Shown: one piece after another, positions 18,026 to 26,892 of the stretch
How the letters are laid out: each line of letters opens with the position of its first letter
Numbering within the stretch: the stretch's first letter is position 1
Source of the DNA: Rubellimicrobium sp.
Lineage (GTDB): Bacteria > Pseudomonadota > Alphaproteobacteria > Rhodobacterales > Rhodobacteraceae
Direction: 5' to 3'
NCBI GenBank assembly: GCA_019454835.1
Contig: JACFNP010000014.1
Span: forward strand, 1 to 64,000
DNA: 64,000 nucleotides
Position numbers and translations under genes: made by a program
Notes under the pieces: model-generated
What the model was told of the DNA's origin: nothing
Databases searched by the model: none
Seen by the model: the letters and a program-made list of their open reading frames with translations, nothing else

Positions 18026-19195
18026 GTGAAGTCACTGACCATCCTCGGCGCGACCGGCTCCATCGGTCGGAACACCATCGACCTCGTCGCCAGGGAACCC
18101 GACCGCTGGCGGATCGAGGCCCTGACGGGTGGGCGCAACATCGACCGTCTTGCGCAGGATGCGCGACGGCTGGGCGCCCGCATCGCCGTCACCTGCGAAC
18201 CCGCCCTGCACGGCGCCCTGCGCGACGCGCTTGCCGGTTCGGGCATCGAGACCGCCGCCGGTCCCGCCGCGCTGGTCGAGGCCGCATCGCGGCCCGTCGA
18301 TCTGACGCTTTCGGCCATCGTCGGCGCCGCCGGGCTGCCGCCCGGCCTTGCGGCGCTGGAACGCGGCGGCACGCTGGCGCTCGCCAACAAGGAAACGCTG
18401 GTCTGCGCCGGGCCGCTGGTCATGGCCAGCGCCGCCGCCAGCGGCGCGCGCATCCTGCCGGTGGACAGCGAACATTCGGCGATCTTCCAGGCCCTCGCGG
18501 GTGAAGACACCGCCACGGTCGAGCGCGTGGTCATCACCGCCTCGGGCGGCGCCTTCCGCGACTGGCCGCTCGACCGGCTGGCGGCGGCCACGGTCGAACA
18601 GGCGTCCACACATCCCAACTGGGCCATGGGCCAGCGCATCACCATCGATTCGGCCTCGATGTTCAACAAGGCGCTCGAGCTGATCGAGGCGCAGCAGTTC
18701 TTCGGCCTCGACCCCGCGCTGATCGAGGTGCTGATCCATCCGCAAAGCCTGATCCACGCCCTCGTCGGCTTTCACGACGGCGCGCTGATGGCCCATGTCG
18801 GCCCGCCCGACATGCGCCACGCCATCGGCTATGCGCTCAACTGGCCGCAGCGCCGTGCCCTGCCGGTCGAGCGGCTCGATCTGGCGCGGATCGGCCAGCT
18901 CAGCTTTACTGCGCCCGATCCGGCGCGCTATCCGGCGCTGGCGCTGGCGCGCGAGGTGATGGCGGCGGGCGGGCTGGCCGGTGCGGTGTTCAACGCCGCC
19001 AAGGAAGCGGCGCTCGACGGCTTCATCGCCGGGCAAATCGGTTTCACGGCAATGTCGGTTGTGGTCGAGCGGGTCATGGCCAGAATGACGCCCGAGATCG
19101 GGCCGGACCGCGCCGCAATGACGCTGGATGCCGTGCTTGACGCCGACCGCCTCGCCCGCATCCGCGCGCGCGAGATCATCGAGACGATGGATTGA
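18026..19195 (+). CDS. dxr: 1-deoxy-D-xylulose-5-phosphate reductoisomerase
   Basis: A 389-aa DXR, the second enzyme of the MEP isoprenoid pathway, NADPH- and metal-dependent. The NADPH-binding LTILGATGSIGRNTIDL begins at residue 4. ALANKETLVCAG, PVDSEHSAIFQAL (metal ligands Asp and Glu) and HPNWAMGQRITIDSASMFNK follow. The start is GTG 18026, directly followed by the conserved KSLTILG. It sits next to uppS, which uses its downstream product. Confidence 0.96.
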   Translation: MKSLTILGATGSIGRNTIDLVAREPDRWRIEALTGGRNIDRLAQDARRLGARIAVTCEPALHGALRDALAGSGIETAAGPAALVEAASRPVDLTLSAIVGAAGLPPGLAALERGGTLALANKETLVCAGPLVMASAAASGARILPVDSEHSAIFQALAGEDTATVERVVITASGGAFRDWPLDRLAAATVEQASTHPNWAMGQRITIDSASMFNKALELIEAQQFFGLDPALIEVLIHPQSLIHALVGFHDGALMAHVGPPDMRHAIGYALNWPQRRALPVERLDLARIGQLSFTAPDPARYPALALAREVMAAGGLAGAVFNAAKEAALDGFIAGQIGFTAMSVVVERVMARMTPEIGPDRAAMTLDAVLDADRLARIRAREIIETMD

Positions 19196-19199
19196 CCCC

Positions 19200-20522
19200 G
19201 TGAGCCTTGCGCAGCTTCTGCCCCAGTTCGGCAACCTTGCCTTCACCCTGATCGCCTTCGTCGTGGCCCTGTCGGTCATCGTCGCGGTGCATGAATACGG
19301 CCATTACATCGTCGGTCGCTGGAGCGGGATTCATGCCGAGGTGTTCTCGCTGGGCTTCGGCCCGGTGCTGTTTTCGCGCATCGACCGGCGCGGCACGCGC
19401 TGGCAGGTCGCGGCGCTGCCCTTCGGCGGTTATGTGAAATTCCTGGGCGACGCGAACGCGGCCTCGGTCGGCAGTTCGGGCGATGTCGCCGGGGACATGC
19501 GACGCCACACGATGCTGGGCGCGCCGCTGTGGGCGCGGGCGGCGACGGTGCTGGCAGGGCCTGCCTTCAACTTCGTGCTGGCCTTCGTGCTGTTCGCGGG
19601 CGTCATCATGTCCAGCGGCACCCCGCGCGACCCGCTGACCGTGGCCAGCCTGACGCCGCTGCCCGCGCAGATGCAGGGCGACCTGCGCCCCGGCGACGAG
19701 GTGCTGGCCGTTGCGGGCCAGCGCATCGACGAGGCGCTGCTGCCCGACACCGACCTGGCCGATGCGACCGTCCCCTACGAAGTCCGCCGCGACGGCGCCG
19801 CGCTTGCGATCAGCGGCCCCAATCCGCGCCTGCCGGTGGTCGGGTCGGTGAACCCCGGCTCGCGCGCGTTTGACGCCGGGGTGCGGCCCGGTGACGTGGT
19901 GCTGGCGGTCTACGGCGAGCCGGTCGCCAATTTTACCCGCATCATCGAGATTGTCAGCGAATCGGACGGAAGGCCCCTGCCGCTGCTGCTGTGGCGCGAC
20001 GGGGCCGAGATTACCCTTGTCGTGACACCGAAGCGGCAGGATTTGCCGCTGGCCGACGGCAGCTTTGAAACCCGCTGGCTGCTGGGCATCGTGCAGGGCG
20101 CGGCGTTCGAGCCGGAACTGACCACGCCGGGGTTGGTGACGGCGGCGGGCGCGGCGCTCGGGCAGATCCGCTACATCACCGTCTCGTCGGTCTCGGCGCT
20201 CTGGCACATCGTGTCGGGGGCGATCTCGACCTGCAACCTGTCTGGGCCGGTCGGCATCGCCGAAGCCTCGGGCGCCGTCGCGGCGCAAGGCGCGATGCCC
20301 TATGTCTGGTTCCTGGGGGTGCTGTCGGCGGCCATCGGGCTGCTGAACCTGTTCCCGGTGCCGGTCCTTGATGGCGGGCATCTGGTGTTCCACCTCTGGG
20401 AGGCGGTGACCGGCAACCCGCCGTCCGATGGTGCGCTGCGGGTGCTGATGGCGGCGGGGCTGGCGGTGATCCTGACGCTGATGGGCTTTGCGGTGCTCAA
20501 CGATCTGGTGCTCTGCCGCTAA
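19200..20522 (+). CDS. rseP: RseP-type site-2 intramembrane metalloprotease
   Basis: A 440-aa zinc protease that cleaves membrane substrates such as anti-sigma factors. The active-site motif HEYGH is near residue 30 in VHEYGHYIVGRWSG. Two PDZ-like domains (about 140-260) and a C-terminal NLFPVPVLDGGHLVF with the second zinc ligand (LDG) complete the family plan. The likely start is GTG 19200, four bases after the dxr stop; the longer open frame runs inside dxr. In many alphaproteobacteria bamA follows rseP, but here an FAD oxidase gene does. Confidence 0.94.
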   Translation: MSLAQLLPQFGNLAFTLIAFVVALSVIVAVHEYGHYIVGRWSGIHAEVFSLGFGPVLFSRIDRRGTRWQVAALPFGGYVKFLGDANAASVGSSGDVAGDMRRHTMLGAPLWARAATVLAGPAFNFVLAFVLFAGVIMSSGTPRDPLTVASLTPLPAQMQGDLRPGDEVLAVAGQRIDEALLPDTDLADATVPYEVRRDGAALAISGPNPRLPVVGSVNPGSRAFDAGVRPGDVVLAVYGEPVANFTRIIEIVSESDGRPLPLLLWRDGAEITLVVTPKRQDLPLADGSFETRWLLGIVQGAAFEPELTTPGLVTAAGAALGQIRYITVSSVSALWHIVSGAISTCNLSGPVGIAEASGAVAAQGAMPYVWFLGVLSAAIGLLNLFPVPVLDGGHLVFHLWEAVTGNPPSDGALRVLMAAGLAVILTLMGFAVLNDLVLCR

Positions 20523-20617
20523 GGCGCGCGACCGCGCGGTGGCGCCGCCGGTCCGCCCCGGCCTTGCCCCTCGCCCCGGAAGGGGTCATTTGCAGGCCGG
20601 GCAAAGGGGGCGACGGC

Positions 20618-21988
20618 ATGGCACTCGACAACATAGTGGCGCAGGAACTCGCGACGCGTTTCGGCGACCGCTTCACGCAGAACCCGACCGAGCGCCTCAA
20701 TCACGCGGGCGGCGAGAGCCATCATGTCAAACAGCCGCCCGACGCCGTGGTCTGGCCGCTGTCCTCGGACGAGGTGGCCGCCATCGTGCGCGTCTGCGTG
20801 GCGCATGACACGCCGGTCATCGGCTATGGTCTGGGGTCGTCGCTCGAGGGGCATGTCTCGGCGGTCCGGGGCGGGGTCGCCATCGACATGATGCGGATGG
20901 AGCGCATCCTGCGGGTCTCGCCCGACGATCTGGATTGCACGGTCGAGGCCGGGATCACCCGCGAGGCGCTGAACACGGGCCTGCGTGCCTCGGGGCTGTT
21001 CTTTCCGGTCGATCCCGGCGCCAATGCGACGCTTGGCGGCATGGCGGCCACGCGCGCCTCGGGGACGACGACGGTGCGTTACGGCACGATGTCGGAAAAC
21101 GTGCTGTCGCTGAAGGTGGTCACGCCCGAGGGCGAGATCATCCACACCGGCGCGCGGGCGCGCAAGTCGTCGGCGGGCTATGATCTCAAGCACCTGTATA
21201 TCGGTTCCGAAGGCACACTCGGCATCATCACCGAACTGACCCTGCGCCTACACGGTCGCCCCGAGGTGGTGGTGGCGGGCGTCGCCACCTTCCCCGGCCC
21301 GGATGAGGCCAGCCGTTCGGCAATCGAGGCGATCCAGGCGGCGCTGAACCCGCAGCGCATGGAATATCTCGATGCGGGCGGAATTCGCGGCGTGAATGCG
21401 GTGGCGCATCTGGGCGAGGACGAGGCCGACACCCTGTTCTTTGAATTCGCGGGCAGCGGCGACGAGGTCGCGGCACAGGTTGCCTTCTTCGAGGACATCG
21501 CCCGCGACAACGGCGCGCTGTCGTTCCGCACCGCGACCGCGCAGGAGGACCGCGAACGGCTGTGGCGCGCGCGCCACGGCGCCTATCCGGCCTCGCTGAG
21601 CCTGCGGCCGGGGTCGAAGGGCTGGCTCACCGATGTCTGCGTTCCCATCGGCGCGCTGGCCGAAAACGTCACCGCCGCCAAGGCGCTGATGGCGGCCTGC
21701 CCGGTGCCCTCGGTGGTGCTGGGCCATGTGGGCGACGGCAATTTTCACGTGATCTTCGCGCTGGACCCCGAAAATGCGGACGAAATGGCGGCGGTCGAGG
21801 CGGTGAACGAGAAGATCGTCGCCCGCGCGCTGGCATCGGGCGGCACCTGCACCGGTGAACACGGCGTGGGTCTGGGCAAGATGCGGTTCATGGAGGCCGA
21901 GCACGGCGCCGCGCTGGGGATCATGCGGCGCCTGAAGGCGGCGCTTGACCCGAAGGGCCTGTTCAATCCGGGCAAGATGCTGCCGTGA
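20618..21988 (+). CDS. FAD-linked D-2-hydroxyacid dehydrogenase (Dld/GlcD-like)
   Basis: A 456-aa flavoprotein of the PCMH-type FAD-binding family with a D-lactate dehydrogenase/glycolate oxidase C-terminal domain. The FAD-binding part includes PVIGYGLGSSLEGH, PVDPGANATLGGMAATRASGTTTVRYG and LYIGSEGTLGIIT. The C-terminal part has HVGDGNFH, CTGEHGVGLGK and LFNPGKMLP. It likely oxidises D-lactate or a similar hydroxyacid and passes electrons to the respiratory chain. ATG 20618 follows AAAGGGGG; a start 54 bases earlier is less likely. No GlcE/GlcF partners are next to it, so a stand-alone D-lactate dehydrogenase fits best. Confidence 0.88.
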   Translation: MALDNIVAQELATRFGDRFTQNPTERLNHAGGESHHVKQPPDAVVWPLSSDEVAAIVRVCVAHDTPVIGYGLGSSLEGHVSAVRGGVAIDMMRMERILRVSPDDLDCTVEAGITREALNTGLRASGLFFPVDPGANATLGGMAATRASGTTTVRYGTMSENVLSLKVVTPEGEIIHTGARARKSSAGYDLKHLYIGSEGTLGIITELTLRLHGRPEVVVAGVATFPGPDEASRSAIEAIQAALNPQRMEYLDAGGIRGVNAVAHLGEDEADTLFFEFAGSGDEVAAQVAFFEDIARDNGALSFRTATAQEDRERLWRARHGAYPASLSLRPGSKGWLTDVCVPIGALAENVTAAKALMAACPVPSVVLGHVGDGNFHVIFALDPENADEMAAVEAVNEKIVARALASGGTCTGEHGVGLGKMRFMEAEHGAALGIMRRLKAALDPKGLFNPGKMLP

Positions 21989-22008
21989 GCGGGCCGTGGC
22001 CCGGTCCC

Positions 22009-22193
22009 GTCATTGCGGGGAGGCGCGGCCGACGCGGCAACCCCGAAGGTCATGCGCAAGTGATCGAGGTTGCTTCGGCTCCGCCTCGCAATGACGATTA
22101 CCCCCCGTCATTGCGAGGAGCCGTAGGCGACGCGGCAACCCCGATGTTGTGTGTGAGCGGTCGGGTTGCTTCGCCTGACGGCTCGCGGGTGAC
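22009..22193 (+). repeat. Tandem pair of palindromic core elements
   Basis: Copies at 22009-22095 and 22107-22193 share orientation, with an 11-base spacer. The second ends CTCGCGGGTGAC instead of CTCGCAATGAC, a variant seen again at 42395-42407 and 57264-57274. They lie in the 281-bp gap before the toxin-antitoxin promoter. Confidence 0.85.
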
Positions 22194-22222
22194 GGGGTTT
22201 CGGGTGGCAACATTACTCGCCC

Positions 22223-22259
22223 TTGCCGTTTGGCATGAATGACCTATATTCACGCCAAA
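22223..22259 (+). promoter_or_regulatory. Toxin-antitoxin promoter with overlapping operator
   Basis: A sigma-70-like promoter is visible: -35 TTGCCG (22223-22228), 16-bp spacer, -10 TATATT (22245-22250). Across it lies an inverted repeat, TTTGGCATGAAT (22229-22240) and ATTCACGCCAAA (22248-22259), with one mismatch in 12 and a 7-bp centre. An operator covering the -10 box is what autorepression by the antitoxin would need. AAAGGAG follows at 22257-22263. Confidence 0.75.
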
Positions 22260-22269
22260 GGAGACCGCC

Positions 22270-22683
22270 ATGCAATTCGCAACGCTTGAACCCGTCGCCG
22301 CCAGCCCCGACCTGCCCGCCATCACCGATGCCGAGGCCGCCGCGCTGGCGCGGGCCACGGTCAACCTGTTCGGGCACTGGCAACTGGGTGATGCCGAGGC
22401 GCGGGTGCTGCTGGGCGACATGGCGCCGCGCACCTGGGCGCGCTGGAAGGCGGGCGGGATCGGGCGGATCGACCGCGACCTGCGGGCGCGCATGGCGATC
22501 CTGATGGGGATTCACAAGGCTTTGCGGACCATCTTCACCGACCCCGCGCGCGGTTATGCGTGGATTCGCAAGCCGAATGCGGCGCTGGCGGGCCAAAGCG
22601 CGCTGGATGTCATGCTGCGGGGCGAGATCACCGACCTGATCGACCTGCGCAGCTACCTCGACGCCGAGCGCGGCGCGTGGTAA
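22270..22683 (+). CDS. Xre/MbcA/ParS-type antitoxin (DUF2384)
   Basis: A 137-aa antitoxin of the MbcA/ParS/Xre class. An N-terminal helical, Xre-like DNA-binding part (about 18-75; RATVNLFGHWQLGDAEARVLL) precedes the C-terminal toxin-binding domain (about 80-137; FTDPARGYAWIRKPNAALAG, then SALDVMLRGEITDL). The family neutralises RES-domain toxins and represses its own operon. The RES gene begins before this stop, and an inverted-repeat operator lies at 22229-22259. ATG 22270 has AAAGGAGA upstream. Confidence 0.88.
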   Translation: MQFATLEPVAASPDLPAITDAEAAALARATVNLFGHWQLGDAEARVLLGDMAPRTWARWKAGGIGRIDRDLRARMAILMGIHKALRTIFTDPARGYAWIRKPNAALAGQSALDVMLRGEITDLIDLRSYLDAERGAW

Positions 22684-23387
22684 GCGTGCCCGCGCGCCGC
22701 ATCCGCTGGCCGCGCAGCCATCGCATCATCCGCTCGATCCACCCGCCGATCGACCTGTTCGAGGATATCGCCGATCCCGCCGACTGGGAGGCGCTGGCCT
22801 CGGCCGAGGCCAAGTTCAATCCCCGCATCCGCGAGAGCATCGGTGATCTGTCCAGGGTGCCGGTCGCACGGCGCGTCACCGGGCCGGGGGCAAGCTGGGT
22901 GATGGCGCCCTTTGTCCATTGCTCGCCGCAAAGGCCGGGGCGGTTCTCGGACGGCAGTTTCGGGCTGTATTATGCCGGAGACCGCATCGAGGTGGCGATT
23001 GCCGAGACCATCCACCACCACGCCCGCTTCATGCGCGCGACGGGTGAGGAACCCGGCTGGGCCTCGCAGTTCCGCGAACTCGTGGGGTCGGTCGATGCGC
23101 TGCTCGACGATGCGAGCGGGCAGGCCGATCTGCTCGATCCCGAGGATTACCGCCCCTCGCAGGTCTTCGGCGCCGCGCGCCGCGCGGCGGGGTCGGACGG
23201 CATCACCTGGCCAAGCCTGCGCTATCACGGCGGGTTCTGCATCGGCGTCTTCTGGCCCGATGTGGTGCCGGTCCCGGTGCAGGGCGCGCATTACGCCTAT
23301 CACTGGAACGGGGCGGCGGTGGATTACGTCAGGCGGCTCGATACCGGCGACGTGATGGTGGTGCGGGCTGCGGGGGACGGTGACTGA
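22677..23387 (+). CDS. RES-domain toxin (ADP-ribosyl/NAD-targeting type)
   Basis: A 236-aa RES-domain protein if started at GTG 22677, which overlaps the antitoxin by 7 bases; GTG 22686 would give 233 aa. RES toxins are ART-fold enzymes that degrade NAD+ or ADP-ribosylate metabolic enzymes. Features are RSHRIIRSIHPPIDLFEDIA, ARRVTGPGASW, the Tyr/Glu segment SFGLYYAGDRIEVAIAET near 95-112 and a C-terminal SLRYHGGFCIGVFWPD. At over 230 aa it is on the long side for the family. No frameshift or stop is seen, so the pair looks intact. Confidence 0.85.
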   Translation: MVSVPARRIRWPRSHRIIRSIHPPIDLFEDIADPADWEALASAEAKFNPRIRESIGDLSRVPVARRVTGPGASWVMAPFVHCSPQRPGRFSDGSFGLYYAGDRIEVAIAETIHHHARFMRATGEEPGWASQFRELVGSVDALLDDASGQADLLDPEDYRPSQVFGAARRAAGSDGITWPSLRYHGGFCIGVFWPDVVPVPVQGAHYAYHWNGAAVDYVRRLDTGDVMVVRAAGDGD

Positions 23388-23457
23388 CGCGGCCCCTGTC
23401 GCTTTGGCGCCGGAAATGGCATAGGGCCACCCGGCCAGGGCAGCAGGCAGGGCGGAT

Positions 23458-24450
23458 GTGACCCAGGACAGGACAGGCGCGGCGCGGCTTTCGGTGGCGC
23501 CGATGATCGACTGGACCGACCGTTACTGTCGGCAGTTCCACCGCGTGCTGTCGCGCGAGGCGCTGCTTTATACCGAGATGATCACCGCCAATGCCGTCAT
23601 TCACGGCGACCGCGACCGAATCCTTGGCCATGCGGGTGATGGCCCGGTCGCGCTGCAACTGGGCGGCGCCGATCCGGGCGCGCTGGGCGAAGCGGCGCGG
23701 ATCGGGGCCGACCAGGGCTATGACGAGGTGAACCTCAACTGCGGCTGCCCCTCGGACCGGGTGCAGTCGGGGGCCTTCGGCGCGGTGCTGATGCGCGATG
23801 CGCCTCTGGTGGCGGATTGCGTCGCCGCGATGATCGCCGCGCAACCGCTTGAAGTGACGGTGAAATGCCGCATCGGCGTCGATGACGACGATCCCCGCGA
23901 GGTGCTGCCGCGTTTCATCGAGACCGTCGCCGCCGCCGGGGTGCGCCGCTTCATCATCCATGCCCGCAAGGCGTGGTTGCAGGGGCTGTCGCCCAAGGAA
24001 AACCGCGAAATCCCGCCGCTCGATCATGCGCTGGTCATCGGGATGAAACGGGAATTTCCGCAGCTTTCCATCAGCCTGAACGGCGGTGTTCAGTCTCTGG
24101 ATGAAGCGCGGGCGCTGCTTGAACAGGGGCTGGACGGGGTGATGATCGGCCGCGCCGCCTACCAGCGCCCGTTCGACGTGCTTGGCAGGGCGGATGCGAT
24201 CATCTGGGGCAAGGGCGCGGCGCAGACCCGCGCGCAGGTGGTGGCGCGCATGGAGCCGGTCATCGCGGCGCATCTGGCGCAGGGCGGCAGGCTGCACCAG
24301 TTCACGCGCCACATGCTGGGCCTGTTCGCGGGCGAGTCCGGCGCGCGGGCCTGGCGGCGGATCCTGTCGGAAGAGGGCGGCTGCGCGGGGGCTGGTATTG
24401 AGGTGCTGCACCGCGCGCTGGCGGCCACGGGGGAACGGCTGGCCGCCTGA
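23458..24450 (+). CDS. dusA: tRNA-dihydrouridine(20/20a) synthase DusA
   Basis: A 330-aa FMN- and NADPH-dependent enzyme that reduces uridine in the tRNA D-loop. The TIM-barrel signature pieces are PMIDWTDRYCRQFHR, NLNCGCPSDRVQSGAFGA with the catalytic Cys, VKCRIGVDDDD and FIIHARKAWLQGLSPKENR, the last typical of DusA. The start is GTG 23458, directly ahead of the conserved TQDRTGAARLSVAPM. It lies 70 bp after the toxin gene and is probably transcribed separately. Confidence 0.93.
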   Translation: MTQDRTGAARLSVAPMIDWTDRYCRQFHRVLSREALLYTEMITANAVIHGDRDRILGHAGDGPVALQLGGADPGALGEAARIGADQGYDEVNLNCGCPSDRVQSGAFGAVLMRDAPLVADCVAAMIAAQPLEVTVKCRIGVDDDDPREVLPRFIETVAAAGVRRFIIHARKAWLQGLSPKENREIPPLDHALVIGMKREFPQLSISLNGGVQSLDEARALLEQGLDGVMIGRAAYQRPFDVLGRADAIIWGKGAAQTRAQVVARMEPVIAAHLAQGGRLHQFTRHMLGLFAGESGARAWRRILSEEGGCAGAGIEVLHRALAATGERLAA

Positions 24451-24484
24451 CGGGGCCGATGCGTTCCGCCGTCATTGGTTCCGC

Positions 24485-24771
24485 CCTCATTGCGAGGAGC
24501 CGGAGGCGACGAAGCAACCCCGAGGTTGTGTGTGAGCGGTCGAGGTTGCTTCGGCTGCGCCTCGCAATGACGATGCCCATACCCTCCGTCATTGCGAGGC
24601 GGCACCGCCGCCGTGGCAATCCATGCCGCAGCCGTGCGCCCGGTGTGGATTGCTTCACTTCGTTCGCAATGACGATGTGTGAACCGTCATTGCGAGGAGC
24701 CTCAGGCGACGAAACAACCCCGATGTTGTGTGCGAGAGGTCGGGGTTGCTCCGGCTGCGCCTCGCAATGAC
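24485..24771 (+). repeat. Tandem array of three palindromic core elements
   Basis: Copies lie at 24485-24571, 24588-24673 and 24686-24771, in the same orientation. The outer two are the CAACCCCGA subtype and the middle one is the GGCAATCCAT subtype, the same mixed pattern as at 4025-4302. They fill the 328-bp gap between dusA and the convergent glmU gene, in which no gene is seen. The array ends 7 bases from the glmU stop, so it could form the 3' end of both transcripts. Confidence 0.85.
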
Positions 24772-24778
24772 GGCCCCC

Positions 24779-26125
24779 TTACCCCTTCTGCGCCGCCTTC
24801 ATCTCGCGCAGCCGGGCAAAGAACCGCCGGGCGAAGCCCTCCTTCACCTCCTGGCGCGCGCGCGCGATGGCCATGGCACCGTCGGGCACGTCGCGGTTGA
24901 CGACTGACCCCGTGGCCGTCATCGCCTCGTCCCCCATCACCACCGGGGCGACAAATACCGTGTTCGATCCCACGAACGCATCGCGGCCGATCACGGTGCG
25001 ATACTTGAACACGCCGTCGTAATTGGCGGTGATCGTGCCCGCGCCGATGTTGGTGCGCGGGCCGACATCGGTGTCGCCCAGATAGGTGAGATGGCCGGCC
25101 TTCACGCCTTCGCCCAGATGGGCGTTCTTCACCTCGACGAAATTGCCGACATGGGCATCCTCGTCCAGTTCCGCGCCGGGGCGCAGTCGTGCGAACGGGC
25201 CGACCGAGGCGCCGCGCGAGATGTGGCAACCGGTCAGGTGGCAGAAGGGCAGCACATGCGCGCCCGATTCGATGGTGACGCCGGGGCCGAAGACGCAGGG
25301 GCCTTCGACGATTGCGTCGCGGCCGATGGCGGTGTCGAAGGCGAGGATCACCTGTCCGGGTGCCTTCAGCGTCACGCCGTCCTCGATCAGCAGGGCGCGG
25401 GCGCGGCCTTGGAAGATGTCCTCGGCGCGCGCCAGATGGGCGCGGGTGTTGATGCCCATGGTCTCGGCCTCGTCGCAGCGCACCACCACCGCGCGCAACC
25501 CGTCCGCGCGGCCCAGCGCCACCACGTCGGTGAGATAGATTTCCCCCTGCGCGTTGCGAGGTTCGACCCGGTCCAGCAGGCGCAGCAGCACCGCCGCATC
25601 CCCCATGACCACACCGGAATTGTGCAGCGTCAGCGCGCGGGTGGCGTCACCGGCGTCGGCCCATTCGACGATTTCCAGCAGCTCGTCGCCATCGGTGACA
25701 AGGCGGCCATAGCGTTCCTCGGGGCGGCTCTCGAAGCCGAGCACGACGATATCGGCCTCGGCGCGCGCGGCCTGCATCCGCTCCAGCGTCTCGCCGCTGA
25801 CGAAGGGCGTGTCGCCGTAAAGCACCAGCAGGTCGCCCGCCGCCCCCGCCAGCGCATCGGCGGCGGCCAGCACCGCATGGCCGGTGCCGCGCTGTTCGGC
25901 CTGGGTGGCGATCACCGCCTCGGGCCAGTAGTCCAGCGCCGCCTTCGCCACCGCCGCGCCGCCGGTGCCGGTGACGACGACCAGCCGTTCGGGCGCCAGC
26001 GCCAGCCCCGCGCGCATGGCGTGCACGACCAGCGGCGCACCGGCGAGCGGGTGCAGCACCTTGGGCAGGTCGGAATTCATCCGCGTGCCCTGGCCCGCGG
26101 CGAGGATGACGACGTTGACGTTCAT
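24779..26125 (-). CDS. glmU: Bifunctional UDP-GlcNAc pyrophosphorylase/acetyltransferase
   Basis: A 448-aa GlmU. The N-terminal uridyltransferase domain (about 1-225) carries LAAGQGTRMNSDLPKVLHPL and later GYGRLVTDG-like loops. The C-terminal left-handed beta-helix acetyltransferase (about 245-440) shows hexapeptide repeats such as IGRDAIVEG and VGPRTNIGAGTITANYDG. It makes UDP-N-acetylglucosamine for peptidoglycan and LPS. It is divergent from gph, with a 97-bp shared upstream gap. Full length. Confidence 0.96.
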   Translation of the reverse strand: MNVNVVILAAGQGTRMNSDLPKVLHPLAGAPLVVHAMRAGLALAPERLVVVTGTGGAAVAKAALDYWPEAVIATQAEQRGTGHAVLAAADALAGAAGDLLVLYGDTPFVSGETLERMQAARAEADIVVLGFESRPEERYGRLVTDGDELLEIVEWADAGDATRALTLHNSGVVMGDAAVLLRLLDRVEPRNAQGEIYLTDVVALGRADGLRAVVVRCDEAETMGINTRAHLARAEDIFQGRARALLIEDGVTLKAPGQVILAFDTAIGRDAIVEGPCVFGPGVTIESGAHVLPFCHLTGCHISRGASVGPFARLRPGAELDEDAHVGNFVEVKNAHLGEGVKAGHLTYLGDTDVGPRTNIGAGTITANYDGVFKYRTVIGRDAFVGSNTVFVAPVVMGDEAMTATGSVVNRDVPDGAMAIARARQEVKEGFARRFFARLREMKAAQKG

Positions 26126-26222
26126 GGTGGCCCCCGCTGGTTTGCCGGTGTTCTAGCTGCCGCGACCGCGCGCGCCAAGCGCCGGGGCTTTCCTTCGTCT
26201 CACGGATCGTTACAGGGGGTCC

Positions 26223-26888
26223 ATGCGCAGCGTCATCTTCGATCTCGACGGCACCCTTGCCGATACCAGCGGCGATCTGGTCCGGGCCGCGAATGCCACA
26301 TTCGCGGGGCTGGGCCTTGCCGTGCGGCTGGATGCGCGGGCCGATGCGGGCCTGGCCATGCGCGGCGGGCGGGCGATGCTGGGGCAGGGCCTTGCGCGCG
26401 CGGGTCTGCCCGTCGATGCCGCCGTGATCGAGCGCGGCTATGCCGCGCTTCTGGACCATTACGCGCGCGACATCTGCCGCGACTCGGCGCTCTATCCCGG
26501 CGCGATGGAGGCGGTCGGGCAACTTGGCGCGATGGGCTACCGGGTCGGCATCTGCACCAACAAGCCCGAGGCGCTGGCCGATGCGCTTTTGCGCGCGCTG
26601 GGGGTCCGCGACGCCTTCGCCTGCCTGGTCGGCGGCGACACGCTGCCGGTGCGCAAGCCCGACCCGGCGCCGCTGATCGAATCGGTGCACCGCGTCGGCG
26701 GCGATCCGGCGCGCGCCTGCCTTGTCGGCGACACCGAATCCGACCACGGCGCGGCGCGGGCGGCCGGGATGCCGTCGCTGCTGGTGACCTTCGGGCCGGA
26801 TGGCGGGGCGGTCCGCGCGCTGGCGCCCGATGCGCTGGTCGCCCGCTTTGCCGACCTGCCGGACGCCGTCGCGGCTCTGGAGCTTTGA
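26223..26888 (+). CDS. gph: Phosphoglycolate phosphatase-type HAD hydrolase
   Basis: A 221-aa HAD-superfamily phosphatase. Motif I is FDLDGTLADTSGDL (nucleophile Asp8, acid Asp10), motif II is GICTNKPEAL, and motifs III/IV are RKPDP and CLVGDTESDH. A helical cap lies between residues 15 and 90. The sequence fits Gph, which removes phosphate from 2-phosphoglycolate, though other HAD substrates cannot be excluded. The MFS gene starts 4 bases after its stop, so the two may share a transcript. Confidence 0.85.
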   Translation: MRSVIFDLDGTLADTSGDLVRAANATFAGLGLAVRLDARADAGLAMRGGRAMLGQGLARAGLPVDAAVIERGYAALLDHYARDICRDSALYPGAMEAVGQLGAMGYRVGICTNKPEALADALLRALGVRDAFACLVGGDTLPVRKPDPAPLIESVHRVGGDPARACLVGDTESDHGAARAAGMPSLLVTFGPDGGAVRALAPDALVARFADLPDAVAALEL

Positions 26889-26892
26889 CATC

